Assembly (NCBI GenBank): GCA_005882135.1
Contig: VBDR01000042.1
Span: 1-45,054, forward strand
Source of the DNA: Chloroflexota bacterium
GTDB lineage: Bacteria > Chloroflexota > Dormibacteria > Dormibacterales > Dormibacteraceae
DNA: 45,054 bases
Direction of reading: 5' to 3'
Below, piece by piece: positions 1 to 7,389 of this stretch. The translations under genes and the position numbers were made by a program. Below the pieces are notes generated by a model that saw only the letters and a list, made by a program, of their open reading frames with translations, searched no databases and was not told the DNA's origin. Numbering within the stretch: position 1 is the first letter of the stretch; every line of letters starts with the position of its first letter.

Positions 1-549
1 ATGTCAGTCGCCAACACAAGCCGGCACCTCCAGGTCTTGAAGGAGGCCGGACTCGTGGCCGCCACTCGGGACGGCACACGGGTGCGGTACCGGTTGGCCT
101 CGCCGGCCGTCTACCGGTTCTGGGTAGCCCTGCGCTCGTTGGCGGCTGAAAGGTTGCCTGGCGTACAGGGCTTGGTCGAGGCGTACCTGGGTTCACGAGA
201 GGGCCTAGAAGCGATCAGCGGCGATGAACTTCTGGCCCGACTCAGGTCTGGCGAACCGTTGGTGGTGGTCGACGTCCGACCCGCCGAGGAGTATCAAGCA
301 GCGCATGTTGCCGGCGCGGTTTCGATTCCGCTTGCGGAGTTGGAGCAGCGGCTGCGGGAGTTACCACGTGAGCGCGAGGTCGTGGCTTATTGCCGCGGTC
401 CTTACTGCGCCTTTGCGCCGGAAGCGGCCCGCACCCTCCGTGAGCACGGTTACGCCGCGCGATACCTCACCGACGGCCTGCCGGAATGGGCCGCCGCCGG
501 GAATGGTGTTGAGTCGGACGGAGTCGGAAGTTCGACTGCGGACCGATGA
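1..549 (+). CDS. ArsR-family regulator fused to a rhodanese domain (5' partial)
   Basis: The protein opens in the middle of an ArsR/SmtB winged helix. The recognition-helix text SVANTSRHLQVLKEAGLV lies at residues 2-19 and the wing at 20-31, so helices 1-2 are cut off by the window edge and the ATG at base 1 is probably an internal Met. A rhodanese domain follows at about 75-168, with the DVRP..EY motif at 91-98 and a catalytic-type loop CRGPYC with Cys131. ArsR-rhodanese fusions are a known family of thiol- or metalloid-responsive repressors; the rhodanese half may sense or transfer sulfur. The stop overlaps the next ATG (ATGA, 546-549), so it heads the methyltransferase operon. The ligand is inferred, not visible. 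Confidence 0.85.
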   Translation: MSVANTSRHLQVLKEAGLVAATRDGTRVRYRLASPAVYRFWVALRSLAAERLPGVQGLVEAYLGSREGLEAISGDELLARLRSGEPLVVVDVRPAEEYQAAHVAGAVSIPLAELEQRLRELPREREVVAYCRGPYCAFAPEAARTLREHGYAARYLTDGLPEWAAAGNGVESDGVGSSTADR

Positions 550-1388
550 AGGTGGCCGACCTGACAGCGGGTCAGCAGACGGCGATGCTGGCTGACCGCT
601 ACTCGCAGCGCGCCCAAGCCTATGACGGATTGTGGAGTCCCGTCATCCGGCCGATTGGCGAGCGTTTGATCGCCCGCCTCCCTCTGACCGCCGACACCAG
701 CCACGTGATCGACGTTGGCACAGGCGCAGGCTCGTTGTTGCCAGCAATCCAGCTGGCGGCTCCGAGCGCCGTCGTCGTCGGCATCGATCGTTCGCAGGGC
801 ATGCTCCGCCTGGCCAAGGAGAGGCACTCGTGCCCGCTGGCACTCATGGATGTTCAGAGGCTGGCGCTGCCTGCCAACCGTTTTGAGGTAGCGATCGTCG
901 CCTTCGTCCTCTTCCACCTGCCATGGCCGGAACAATGCCTCGCAGAGGTCAACCGGGTGTTGCAGCCAGGAGGCTCCGTGGGCACGGTTACATGGGGGTC
1001 TGAGACAGAGCCCCCGGCGAGCGCCATTTGGGATGACGAGCTGCAAGCAGCGGGCGCGCGGGTGATCCAGCTGCCCGCAGTCGACAATCGGGATTGCTGC
1101 GACAGCACTCAGAAGATGACTACGCTGCTCGAGCAAGCGGGATTCGTCTCGATCAATGTATGGACCGAGTCGATTGAGCATCGATGGCGACCGGAAGACC
1201 ACTTCGACTATCAGTTGCGCATGAGTTCGCGACTGCGTCTTCAATCATTAGATGTCCAAGACCGTGAGTCTTGCATCAACCGTGTTCGAGACCGCCTATT
1301 CGGCGCGGATCGCGCGCAGTACGTCTACCGCGGCGAGGTGTTCATGGCGACGGCGGTCAAGGCAGATCATTCGGCACGCAAGCACTAG
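546..1388 (+). CDS. Class I SAM-dependent methyltransferase
   Basis: 280 aa. The Rossmann SAM-binding motif I is VIDVGTGAG at residues 54-62, the acidic end of strand beta2 is GIDRS near 80, and a post-motif region with VLQPGG lies near 135-140. The C-terminal third (about 180-280) is less typical and may bind substrate. It starts within the stop of the ArsR-rhodanese gene and ends 9 nt before the ArsM-like gene, so it is co-transcribed with both. The neighbours suggest metalloid or thiol chemistry, but the substrate cannot be read from the sequence; other small-molecule O-, N- or C-methylation is possible. Confidence 0.8.
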   Translation: MKVADLTAGQQTAMLADRYSQRAQAYDGLWSPVIRPIGERLIARLPLTADTSHVIDVGTGAGSLLPAIQLAAPSAVVVGIDRSQGMLRLAKERHSCPLALMDVQRLALPANRFEVAIVAFVLFHLPWPEQCLAEVNRVLQPGGSVGTVTWGSETEPPASAIWDDELQAAGARVIQLPAVDNRDCCDSTQKMTTLLEQAGFVSINVWTESIEHRWRPEDHFDYQLRMSSRLRLQSLDVQDRESCINRVRDRLFGADRAQYVYRGEVFMATAVKADHSARKH

Positions 1389-1397
1389 GAGAAGACG

Positions 1398-2006
1398 ATG
1401 GCCGAGATTCTCGAGGTGGTCGATCTGGAAGCGCTCCGCAAGGAGGTGCGCGAGAAGTACCGCGAGGTCGCAGAGGACCCCACCGCTGAGTATCACTTCC
1501 ATACCGGGCGCGCCCACGCGGTTCGACTCGGCTACCCTGCGACGCCGCTTGACCAGCTTCCCGATTACGCCTGCGAAGCCTTTGCCGGCGTGGGTAATCC
1601 TTTCTTTTGGGGCGGACCGAAGCCTGGTGAGCGGGTCGTCGATCTCGGATCCGGAGCCGGTATGGACTCCTTCTTGGCGTCGCTCTGGGTGGGCAAGGAA
1701 GGACGAGTGATTGGTGTCGACATGACTCCTGAGATGCTGGATCGCAGTCGGTCGATGGCCGCCAGGTTGGGCCTCGACAATATCGAGTTTCGCGAGGGCC
1801 TGATTGAAGATTTGCCCATCGAAGATGGGTGGGCGGACGTCGTGATATCCAACGGCGTGATCAACCTCTGCCCGGACAAGATCGGCGTCTACCGTCAGAT
1901 CTTTCGGGTGCTAAAGCCGGGAGCCCGGATGACGGTGGCGGATATCTGCCTCGAGCGCCCCGTCCCAGAGGAGGCGCTTCGTGACATCGATCTCTGGACT
2001 GGTTGA
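1398..2006 (+). CDS. ArsM-like methyltransferase, cut short by an in-frame TGA
   Basis: The SAM motif VVDLGSGAGMD lies at residues 80-90, GVDMTPEML follows near 109, and ISNGVINLCPDK lies near 152-163. The text matches the ArsM-like/arsenite-methyltransferase family in order, including AFAGVGNP before motif I. In ArsM proteins the text D-L-W-T-G-C-I-A-G-A-L carries a conserved Cys; here codon 203 at that Cys is TGA (2004-2006). The same frame continues with family-like sequence to another TGA at 2175-2177, where it overlaps the next GTG start. A TGC to TGA change, a sequencing error or selenocysteine could explain this. Arsenite methylation is inferred from family and from the ArsR neighbour. 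Confidence 0.75.
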   Translation: MAEILEVVDLEALRKEVREKYREVAEDPTAEYHFHTGRAHAVRLGYPATPLDQLPDYACEAFAGVGNPFFWGGPKPGERVVDLGSGAGMDSFLASLWVGKEGRVIGVDMTPEMLDRSRSMAARLGLDNIEFREGLIEDLPIEDGWADVVISNGVINLCPDKIGVYRQIFRVLKPGARMTVADICLERPVPEEALRDIDLWTG

Positions 2007-2177
2007 ATCGCGGGCGCCCTGCCGTGCGCAGGGTGGGAGACGGTGATTGGTGGCGCCGGGCTCATCGACGTCGAGCTGGCGAATCCGCTTGACACATTTG
2101 CCGGCGCACGTGGAGAAGAAAGCGCTCGTGAGTTCGGCACCCTCGGCTACTCGATTCGAGCCCGCCGTTCAACGTGA
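2007..2177 (+). pseudogene. 3' part of the ArsM-like gene beyond the in-frame TGA
   Basis: In the frame of the upstream gene, the codons after TGA 2004-2006 read IAGALP, then GWETVIGGAGLIDVEL, then GYSIRARR, which is the usual C-terminal layout of this methyltransferase family. The frame ends at 2175-2177 and overlaps the GTG start at 2174, the same 4-nt overlap used by other gene pairs in this operon. That geometry says the original gene ran to 2177. A hairpin lies within it: stem 2015-2022 with 2028-2035, loop CGTGC. If the TGA is a real stop, this part is dead. Confidence 0.65.
2015..2035 (+). other. Hairpin just after the in-frame TGA (SECIS-like geometry)
   Basis: An 8-bp stem (six Watson-Crick pairs, then G-U and C-G) closes a 5-nt loop CGTGC. 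It starts 8 nt after TGA 2004-2006, and the loop starts 16 nt after it. Bacterial SECIS elements are short hairpins at about this distance with a G in the first loop positions, and this one has G second. GC-rich DNA makes such stems by chance, and no sel genes are in the window, so this is only suggestive. Confidence 0.25.
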
Positions 2178-2834
2178 GCGACTGCTGCACACCGAAGGGT
2201 TACCGGCAGATCTTCAGTGAGAAGAATGCGGCCGGAGAAGCAAAACGCTACCGGCGTAAGGGCCTAGATGGGACCTCTAAGCAAATCCTTGACTTCATCA
2301 GGGAGCAGGGCGTCGAAGGCAAAGACGCTTCTGGAGGTGGAGGGTGGCATCGGAGCCATCGAGATCGAACTGCTCAGGGCCGGAATGGGAAGGGCGGTCA
2401 ATGTTGAGCTGACACCCACCTACGAATCGGCTGCCAGCGAACTTATCCTCGAGGCCGGCCTGGGTGATCGCGTCGAACGAAGGGTGATGAACTTTACCGA
2501 GGCTGATACCTCCGTGGAAGCGGCTGACGTCGTCGTCATGAATCGCGTCATCTGTTGTTACTCGGACATGCCCAAGCTGGCCGGCGCGGCGGCCGTGCGC
2601 GCCAAAGGCATGTTGGTCATGAGCTTTCCCAACTACCGCTTGTGGACCCGGCTTGGTCTAACGATTGTCAACCTCGTGTTCCGCGTCATCAGGATGCAGT
2701 TCCGAGTTTTTCTGCATCCGCCGGTGCGGATCTTGGCTGCCGTCGAGCAGCGCGGATTCAAGACCAGGCTTAACCAACCAGGCCTGATATGGCAGATCGT
2801 CGCGCTTGAGAGGACCCCCGGAGGCGCTCAGTGA
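2174..2834 (+). pseudogene. Class I SAM methyltransferase with a single-base frameshift
   Basis: The GTG start overlaps the ArsM-like frame end. Codons from 2174 give MSDCCTPKGYRQIFSEKNA and then GLDGTSKQILDFIREQGVEGK; the frame then breaks. From about 2322 a second frame gives TLLEVEGGIGAIEIELLRAG, the SAM-binding motif, and runs to 2834. Removing one A from the AAA at 2321-2323 joins the two into about 219 aa. The joined protein has a motif-I-like EVEGGIG (usually G at the E), VMNRVICCY, and a hydrophobic C-terminal stretch. This family often sits beside arsM-like genes. The lesion could be real decay or an assembly error. Its last bases overlap the next GTG (2831-2834). Confidence 0.7.
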
Positions 2835-4414
2835 TAGCGAAAGAGGGCAAGACCGAGCGGGGCCTTCGTCTGGCCGAGTTGCTCGCCGCGGTTTCGCTCG
2901 CAACTGACCTCGCGCACGATGTGCCGGCGGAGAGCGCGCTTCGAGATTCGTTGCTTGCGGTTGAGCTGGCTCGACTCGCGGGCTGGTCCGAGCCTGACCT
3001 CTCGGACGTCTTTTACCTCGCGTTGCTGTACCACATTGGATGCACCGGCGCCGTCGCGGCGCAGAGCCGGCTTGGGGCGGGCGATGACGTGAACGTGCGC
3101 CGATGGATGTCCGAAGCCGACTACGCAAATCGTCCACAGCTGATGCGCATTGCCATGACCAAGCTCGTGCCGAAGTGGGGCCCCACGAATTGGGCCCCGG
3201 CCATGGCGGCGTTGGCGACCGCCGGACGAGACCTCCCGGAAGCCTTGGCCAACACCGCCGAGGCCGCCGCTCGGCTTTCGCAGAGGCTGGGTGCGAGTCC
3301 TCGAGTCACCGCATCGCTGAGCCACGCCTATGGACGCTGGGACGGACAGGTCTTCCCGTCGCTGCCCAGCGGCGAAGGACTGTCGGCGACTGCTCGCCTC
3401 GTCCACCTGGTGCACGTGGCCCAGATCTACCACCAGATGGGCGGGCCCGACGCCGCGGATGAGGTGGTGCGCCGACGCAGCGGCACGGAGTTCGACCCCG
3501 AACTGGCCAGACTCTGGCTGCAGAACAGTCACGATCTGCTTCGCAATGTGGCGCTTGATTCGGTTTGGGATCAGGCATTGCACATCGAACCCGAGCCGCA
3601 CCGGCGCGTCGGTCCCGTCCACCTGGACGACATATGCAGTGCCCTTGCGGACTTCGTCGACCTCGCGTCGCCCTTCACGTCAGGGCACTCGGCAGGGGTC
3701 GCCCGACTGGCAGAAGCCGCAGCCCTCGATGTGGGCCTTGATTCGGACGAAGTGGCGACGATCAGGCGCGCCGGGCAGGCCCATGACCTCGGCATGGTCA
3801 GCGTCCCAAACCGAATCTGGATCACACGCAGGGCGCTGAATCCCTCCGAGTGGGAGCGAGTTCGTCTCCACACCTACCACGGCCAGCGCATCCTCAGCTT
3901 GGCGGCGCCCATGCGGTCTTTGGCTTCCGTCACGGGCCTGCATCACGAGCGACTCGACGGCTCCGGCTACCACCGCGGATTGTCCGCATCAGTGATGTCG
4001 ATGCCTGCCCGCATCCTCGCCGTCGCCGAGATGTATCAATCGATGAAGGAACCTCGTGCGTGGCGGCCGGCGCTCGCACCCGACAAGGCCACGCGTCAGT
4101 TGCGCGATGAGGTGGCCGCGCATCGTCTGGACCCACGCGCGGTCGACGCGGTCCTCCTGGCGGCTGGTCAACCCCGATCAAGCAGGAGGTCAGAGCGGGC
4201 CTGGCCCGCCGGACTCACCGATCGTGAGGTGGACGTGCTGAGGGCGATCACGCGCGGACTTGCCAACAAGGAGATCGCCCGAGGACTACATGTCTCACCG
4301 GCCACCGTGCACACGCACGTGCTCAACCTCTACGGCAAGATCGGCGTCAAGACGAGGGCGGGCGCGACACTGTATGCCTTCGAGCACGACCTCACCGACC
4401 CGGCGAACTTATAG
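2831..4414 (+). CDS. HD-domain protein with C-terminal LuxR-type HTH
   Basis: 527 aa from a GTG that overlaps the upstream stop (GTGA). The N-terminal 250 residues resemble a degenerate HD region (LLYHIG near 66-71). A second, better HD-GYP-like region lies at about 265-420, with AHDLG near 317 and HHERLDGSGYHRG near 370. A LuxR/FixJ HTH follows at about 458-515 (LTDREVDVLRAITRGLANKEIA, VSPATVHTHV). This family is seen as regulators in Chloroflexota and actinobacteria. It may sense a nucleotide or metabolite through the HD part and control transcription directly. Translation is coupled to the methyltransferase operon. Confidence 0.8.
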   Translation: MIAKEGKTERGLRLAELLAAVSLATDLAHDVPAESALRDSLLAVELARLAGWSEPDLSDVFYLALLYHIGCTGAVAAQSRLGAGDDVNVRRWMSEADYANRPQLMRIAMTKLVPKWGPTNWAPAMAALATAGRDLPEALANTAEAAARLSQRLGASPRVTASLSHAYGRWDGQVFPSLPSGEGLSATARLVHLVHVAQIYHQMGGPDAADEVVRRRSGTEFDPELARLWLQNSHDLLRNVALDSVWDQALHIEPEPHRRVGPVHLDDICSALADFVDLASPFTSGHSAGVARLAEAAALDVGLDSDEVATIRRAGQAHDLGMVSVPNRIWITRRALNPSEWERVRLHTYHGQRILSLAAPMRSLASVTGLHHERLDGSGYHRGLSASVMSMPARILAVAEMYQSMKEPRAWRPALAPDKATRQLRDEVAAHRLDPRAVDAVLLAAGQPRSSRRSERAWPAGLTDREVDVLRAITRGLANKEIARGLHVSPATVHTHVLNLYGKIGVKTRAGATLYAFEHDLTDPANL

Positions 4415-4417
4415 AAA

Positions 4418-4434
4418 TCGACCAAACGGTGGAT
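4418..4434 (+). promoter_or_regulatory. 17-nt direct repeat, copy 1 (possible operator or promoter element)
   Basis: TCGACCAAACGGTGGAT occurs here, 34 nt before the SRPBCC start, and again at 5042-5058 before the DUF4242 gene. CCA and TGG form a small inverted repeat within it. It may be bound by the LuxR-type regulator encoded just upstream; that link is inferred. Confidence 0.5.
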
Positions 4435-4468
4435 ATCCTCGGGCCGCATTGGAACCTACCGTCTGGGC

Positions 4469-5020
4469 ATGGAACAACCCTCGATGCACCTCAGCAGGCC
4501 TTGTTCGGCGCCACCGGATGTCGTCTACGATTTCCTTGCCGATCTCGGAACGCACTTGACCTGGGCCGGTAAGCAGCAGACCAGCGACTTCCGGCTCCTG
4601 TCACTCGAAGCGCCCGCCGGTCCAGCCGGCGTCGGCACCACCTTCACCAGCACCGGAACCATACCCATGTCGTCGCGACGTTGGGAGGACCGGTCGAAGG
4701 TCACGAAAGCCGAGCGCCCGAATACGTTCGAGTTCGTCACCGCCGCCACGGCGCGCGGAACCCGGCGCTCGATGGAGGCGACGTACAGGCACCGGTATGA
4801 GATCGCCGCGACACCGGGAGGTTCGAAAGTCAGCTACAGCATGACCCAGCTAACCATGTCAAATCCCTTGCTCCGGCTTGGTCTCCCTGTGGTCAGGACT
4901 ATGACCTGGCAATTGGGGATCCCGTTCATGGCGGGGCGTGGATTCCGGAACCTCCTGGCCATCGCTGAGAAGCGCGCCACCAGTGATCGTCCCTTCAGCG
5001 AACAAGCAAGTCGTGCGTGA
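4469..5020 (+). CDS. SRPBCC-family protein (polyketide cyclase/dehydrase-like)
   Basis: 183 aa. The START/SRPBCC fold is indicated by the N-terminal strand and helix SRPCSAPPDVVYDFLADLG (about 8-26), a W-containing segment, the central strands FTSTGTIPMSSRRW and FEFVTAATARGT, and a C-terminal helix with LLRLGLPVV and FRNLLAIAEK. Members bind hydrophobic ligands in a cavity; a ligand cannot be named. It follows the HD-LuxR gene in the same direction but has its own upstream repeat element (4418-4434), so it may be a separate, regulated unit. Confidence 0.75.
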   Translation: MEQPSMHLSRPCSAPPDVVYDFLADLGTHLTWAGKQQTSDFRLLSLEAPAGPAGVGTTFTSTGTIPMSSRRWEDRSKVTKAERPNTFEFVTAATARGTRRSMEATYRHRYEIAATPGGSKVSYSMTQLTMSNPLLRLGLPVVRTMTWQLGIPFMAGRGFRNLLAIAEKRATSDRPFSEQASRA

Positions 5021-5041
5021 GCTATACGACGTCTCGGTAAC

Positions 5042-5058
5042 TCGACCAAACGGTGGAT
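5042..5058 (+). promoter_or_regulatory. 17-nt direct repeat, copy 2 (possible operator or promoter element)
   Basis: Exact copy of the 17-mer at 4418-4434. It lies 98 nt before the DUF4242 start. Two exact copies upstream of two consecutive genes suggest a shared regulator. Confidence 0.5.
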
Positions 5059-5156
5059 TCCGCCGCCCTAGGCTCAATTCAGTGACAGCGGTTTGCGGGG
5101 CTCGCTGCTCACAATCACCCGTCGGCCCCGAATTTGACTTAGTGAGGAGGTTTGCG

Positions 5157-5408
5157 ATGCCGCTGTATATGGATATTCATCACAAAATCGATGGCCTGAC
5201 TGCTGAGGCGATCAAGGGTGCGCACGAACAAGATGTGAAGGTTCAGAAGAAGCACGGGGTCACGTACCACAAGTATTGGTTCGATGCGGCTTCCGGCAAA
5301 GCCTTCTGTCTGGTCGAGGCTCCAAGCAAGGAAGCTGCCAACGCCGTGCATCGTGAAGCACACGGACTGGTCGCCGACGAGATTATCGAGGTGCAGGAGG
5401 GGGCTTAG
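5157..5408 (+). CDS. DUF4242 family small protein
   Basis: 83 aa, starting at ATG 5157 with a strong GAGGAGG ribosome site at 5144-5150. The sequence MPLYMDIHHKIDGL, then HEQDVKVQKKHGVTYHKYWF, then GKAFCLVEAPSKEAANAVHR and HGLVADEIIEV is the typical DUF4242 layout. It is a ferredoxin-like fold, and an actinobacterial member has been described as nickel-binding. The conserved His residues and the E-A-P-S motif are present. Its role in this organism is unknown. Confidence 0.85.
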   Translation: MPLYMDIHHKIDGLTAEAIKGAHEQDVKVQKKHGVTYHKYWFDAASGKAFCLVEAPSKEAANAVHREAHGLVADEIIEVQEGA

Positions 5409-5546
5409 TCAGGCCGCGAGTAGCCCGCTAGCGGCGTCCAGCAGGTCGGTGTTCGCCACACCGGACGGCTGGCGCCGCCGGCGCGGTCTCAGTCGGCGAC
5501 TCTTATGAGAAGGGCGTGGCCGAGTCTGTCGTACGTCATTCAAATC

Positions 5547-5572
5547 CCGGGCGCCCCACCCGCCTTTCACCT
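5547..5572 (+). repeat. Short tRNA-like relic (T-arm text)
   Basis: TTCAAATCCCGGGC here matches the T-loop and 3' T-stem of the tRNA-Pro half repeats found at 6935, 8239 and 23628. Its own 5' stem does not pair, and no full tRNA can be folded around it. The rest of 5409-5647 shows no gene. Confidence 0.35.
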
Positions 5573-5647
5573 AAACGATAGGCATTGCTGAACCATGTGG
5601 AGCGCAATCGGCCGTATGCGAGACTTTAATCGGAGGGCTGAGGATCC

Positions 5648-5956
5648 TTGCCGGACATTACTTCGCTGCACACTTCCCTCGTTGCTCGAGTCCTCGAAGG
5701 GGAGGGCCGGGCGTCGGTCGAGATCCGCCACGCTGCCTTCAATAACGAAGGGCTAGCCGAGCCGATAGGCAAATTTGTGGAGAAGGTCGCACACAACGCC
5801 AGGATGGTCACTGATACGGACATCGGCACTCTACGCAAAGCGGGCCTGAGCGAGGACCAGATCTATGAGATCGTCGTCTGTGCCGCGATTGGCCAGGCCA
5901 CTCGCCAGTACCAGAATGCGCTCGCGGCGCTCACTGCAGCAACGGGGACGCACTGA
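5648..5956 (+). CDS. Carboxymuconolactone decarboxylase/AhpD-like helical protein, short
   Basis: 102 aa from a TTG start, with GGAGGG about 10 nt upstream. The helical text VEKVAHNARMVTDTDI and GLSEDQIYEIVVCAAIGQATRQYQNAL resembles the C-terminal helices of CMD/AhpD proteins. No CxxC pair is present, so peroxidase activity is not expected from this chain alone. It lies 3 nt before a larger CMD-like gene, so the two are probably co-translated and may form a mixed complex. Family assignment is moderate. Confidence 0.65.
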   Translation: MPDITSLHTSLVARVLEGEGRASVEIRHAAFNNEGLAEPIGKFVEKVAHNARMVTDTDIGTLRKAGLSEDQIYEIVVCAAIGQATRQYQNALAALTAATGTH

Positions 5957-5959
5957 AGC

Positions 5960-6535
5960 GTGCGCCTCGCCATCCTCGATCATGGACATGGATTCCGAGC
6001 GAAGGCGATGTTCGCCCTCATCCGGGTCTTCTCGGGGCATCCGGTGGTGGATGCGGTCAAGTTGGCGTTGTATCGCCCCAGCTTCTATCGAGCAGGAGGG
6101 CTTACCCAGGAGGCGATGCGCGGACCATCGCAATGGTCGGTCGCGGACCGCGAGCTCATGGCCGCATTTGTCTCCAAAGTGAATGAAACGGAGTTTTGCA
6201 TCGCCGCCCATACTGCGACTTCTGCAATCGCCTACAACGATGGTGCAAAAGTGTCCGCGACCCTCACCGACCTCGAGACGGCTCCTGTCACCGAGCCCCT
6301 CCGCGCGACGTTGCGCATGCTGGGCAAGCTGACGCGTGAGAGCAAGGTAGATGCTGACGACATGCGCAAGGTGCTGGCTGCGGGCGCGTCAGAGCAGCAG
6401 ATCAAGGACGCCCTAGCGGTCGCATTCGCGTTCAACGTGACCGACCGATTGGCCGACGTCTTCGGTTTCGCAGTGGACGACCCTGCGGCTATCAACGCCG
6501 GCGCAAAGTACCTGCTCGCGCGGGGCTACCGCTAA
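5960..6535 (+). CDS. Carboxymuconolactone decarboxylase (AhpD-like) family protein
   Basis: 191 aa, GTG start. The CMD core reads WSVADRELMAAFVSKVNETEFCIAAHTATSAI near 74-105. In AhpD-type peroxidases this place has a C-x-x-C pair and a downstream His. Here only the second Cys and the His remain (FCIAAH), with Thr at the first Cys position. A peroxidase with two redox Cys is therefore unlikely. A second helical block, LRMLGKLTRES and ASEQQIKDALAVAFAFNVTDRLAD, completes the fold. It follows the 5648 gene by 3 nt. A role in peroxide or aromatic metabolism is only inferred. Confidence 0.78.
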   Translation: MRLAILDHGHGFRAKAMFALIRVFSGHPVVDAVKLALYRPSFYRAGGLTQEAMRGPSQWSVADRELMAAFVSKVNETEFCIAAHTATSAIAYNDGAKVSATLTDLETAPVTEPLRATLRMLGKLTRESKVDADDMRKVLAAGASEQQIKDALAVAFAFNVTDRLADVFGFAVDDPAAINAGAKYLLARGYR

Positions 6536-6803
6536 CTGGTCACGGAGGCCGTTGTGGCCCGCACGGGGCCGATTTCGATCTGGGCTGGGAATTACCAACG
6601 TCATCGCCTCAACCGCGGCGGCAATCGTCAGCTCGACGTCGCCCTGCACCGCATCGCCATCACCCAGATCCGACTCGGAGGTGCCGCGGCGGCTACCAAT
6701 TACCGCGGAGGTAGGTAGTTCGAGTCCACCGCGGCCCTCTCCGACGGCGCCCAACACCGGGTTATTTCCGAGGACGAGGCTCAGTCACCGAGCTCCGTGG
6801 AGG

Positions 6804-6982
6804 TCACAGCCGTGTCACGCATTCGTGGAACCCAGCGGATACAGGAGGACACGAAAGGACATGGCGAGGTCGGCGGCTGAGTACAGGAGGACACTGGAGG
6901 AGCCGCTGGGAGACGGGAGGACACGACATTAGGCCGGTTCGGGACCGTGAGGCCCCGGGTTCAAATCCCGGGCCCCCGACCA
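6804..6982 (+). repeat. tRNA-Pro half repeat module, copy B (arm plus 3' tRNA core)
   Basis: The arm starts TCACAGCCGTGTCACGCATT at 6804. Exactly 131 nt later, at 6935, the core starts. The core CGGTTCGGGACC...GACCA (6935-6982) is the 3' half of a tRNA-Pro with anticodon CGG: loop TTCGGGA, T-arm CCGGG-TTCAAAT-CCCGG, acceptor GCCCCCG-A-CCA. No D-arm or 5' acceptor strand lies upstream, so it is not a tRNA gene. It ends 6 nt before the DUF6157 stop codon. Probable attachment-site scar. Confidence 0.8.
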
Positions 6983-6987
6983 ACCCC

Positions 6988-7389
6988 CTACGCGCGGGTA
7001 GAGCGAAACGCCTTGACTTTGGTCGTGTGCGGATCGTCCAGTAGCTGCTTGTACCGTGACGATTCAACGGCGATCAGCGCGATTTTGCCTGCAACGTTGT
7101 TGTGAATGCCCCAGCCGTAGCGCTTTGTCAGCGGCGACACCCGCAGGTGCGGATGGCCCTTGCTCAAGAATTTCTTGCGTTCCTTGGGCCAGAGATCCTT
7201 TGGGATGTCATGTAGGACGGCATATGTCTCAAAAGCGATGTCTTCTTCGGTGTGACTATATGGATGCTTGACGAGGATCTCGTACTCAACCACCGCCTTG
7301 GTTTTCTTGCCACCTCTTGCCAGCGGCACCTGGGCTTTCTTGGTCGGACAGTCATCTGCGACTTCTATTAATGTGTCGAAGTAGTTCAT
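6988..7389 (-). CDS. DUF6157 family protein
   Basis: 133 aa. The start MNYFDTLIEVADDCP, then RGGKKTKAVVEYEIL, FLSKGHPHLRVSPLTKRYGWGIH, and the end FRSTRA match the whole length of the DUF6157 family. No catalytic motif is known for it. Its ATG overlaps the stop of the DHFR-like gene (ATGA, 7386-7389), giving a two-gene operon. The pair lies between direct copies of the tRNA-Pro half repeat (6804-6982 and 8108-8288). A role cannot be given. Confidence 0.85.
   Translation of the reverse strand: MNYFDTLIEVADDCPTKKAQVPLARGGKKTKAVVEYEILVKHPYSHTEEDIAFETYAVLHDIPKDLWPKERKKFLSKGHPHLRVSPLTKRYGWGIHNNVAGKIALIAVESSRYKQLLDDPHTTKVKAFRSTRA

Noticed and set aside
5409-5647. Possible complete tRNA near GGGCGTGGCCGAG
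   Set aside because: Acceptor pairing is imperfect, the T-stem does not pair, and the length is too short for a tRNA.
6840-6930. Repeated AGGAGGACAC motifs as a possible CRISPR or tandem array
   Set aside because: Spacing is irregular and the units differ. They are part of the 131-nt arm of the repeat module.
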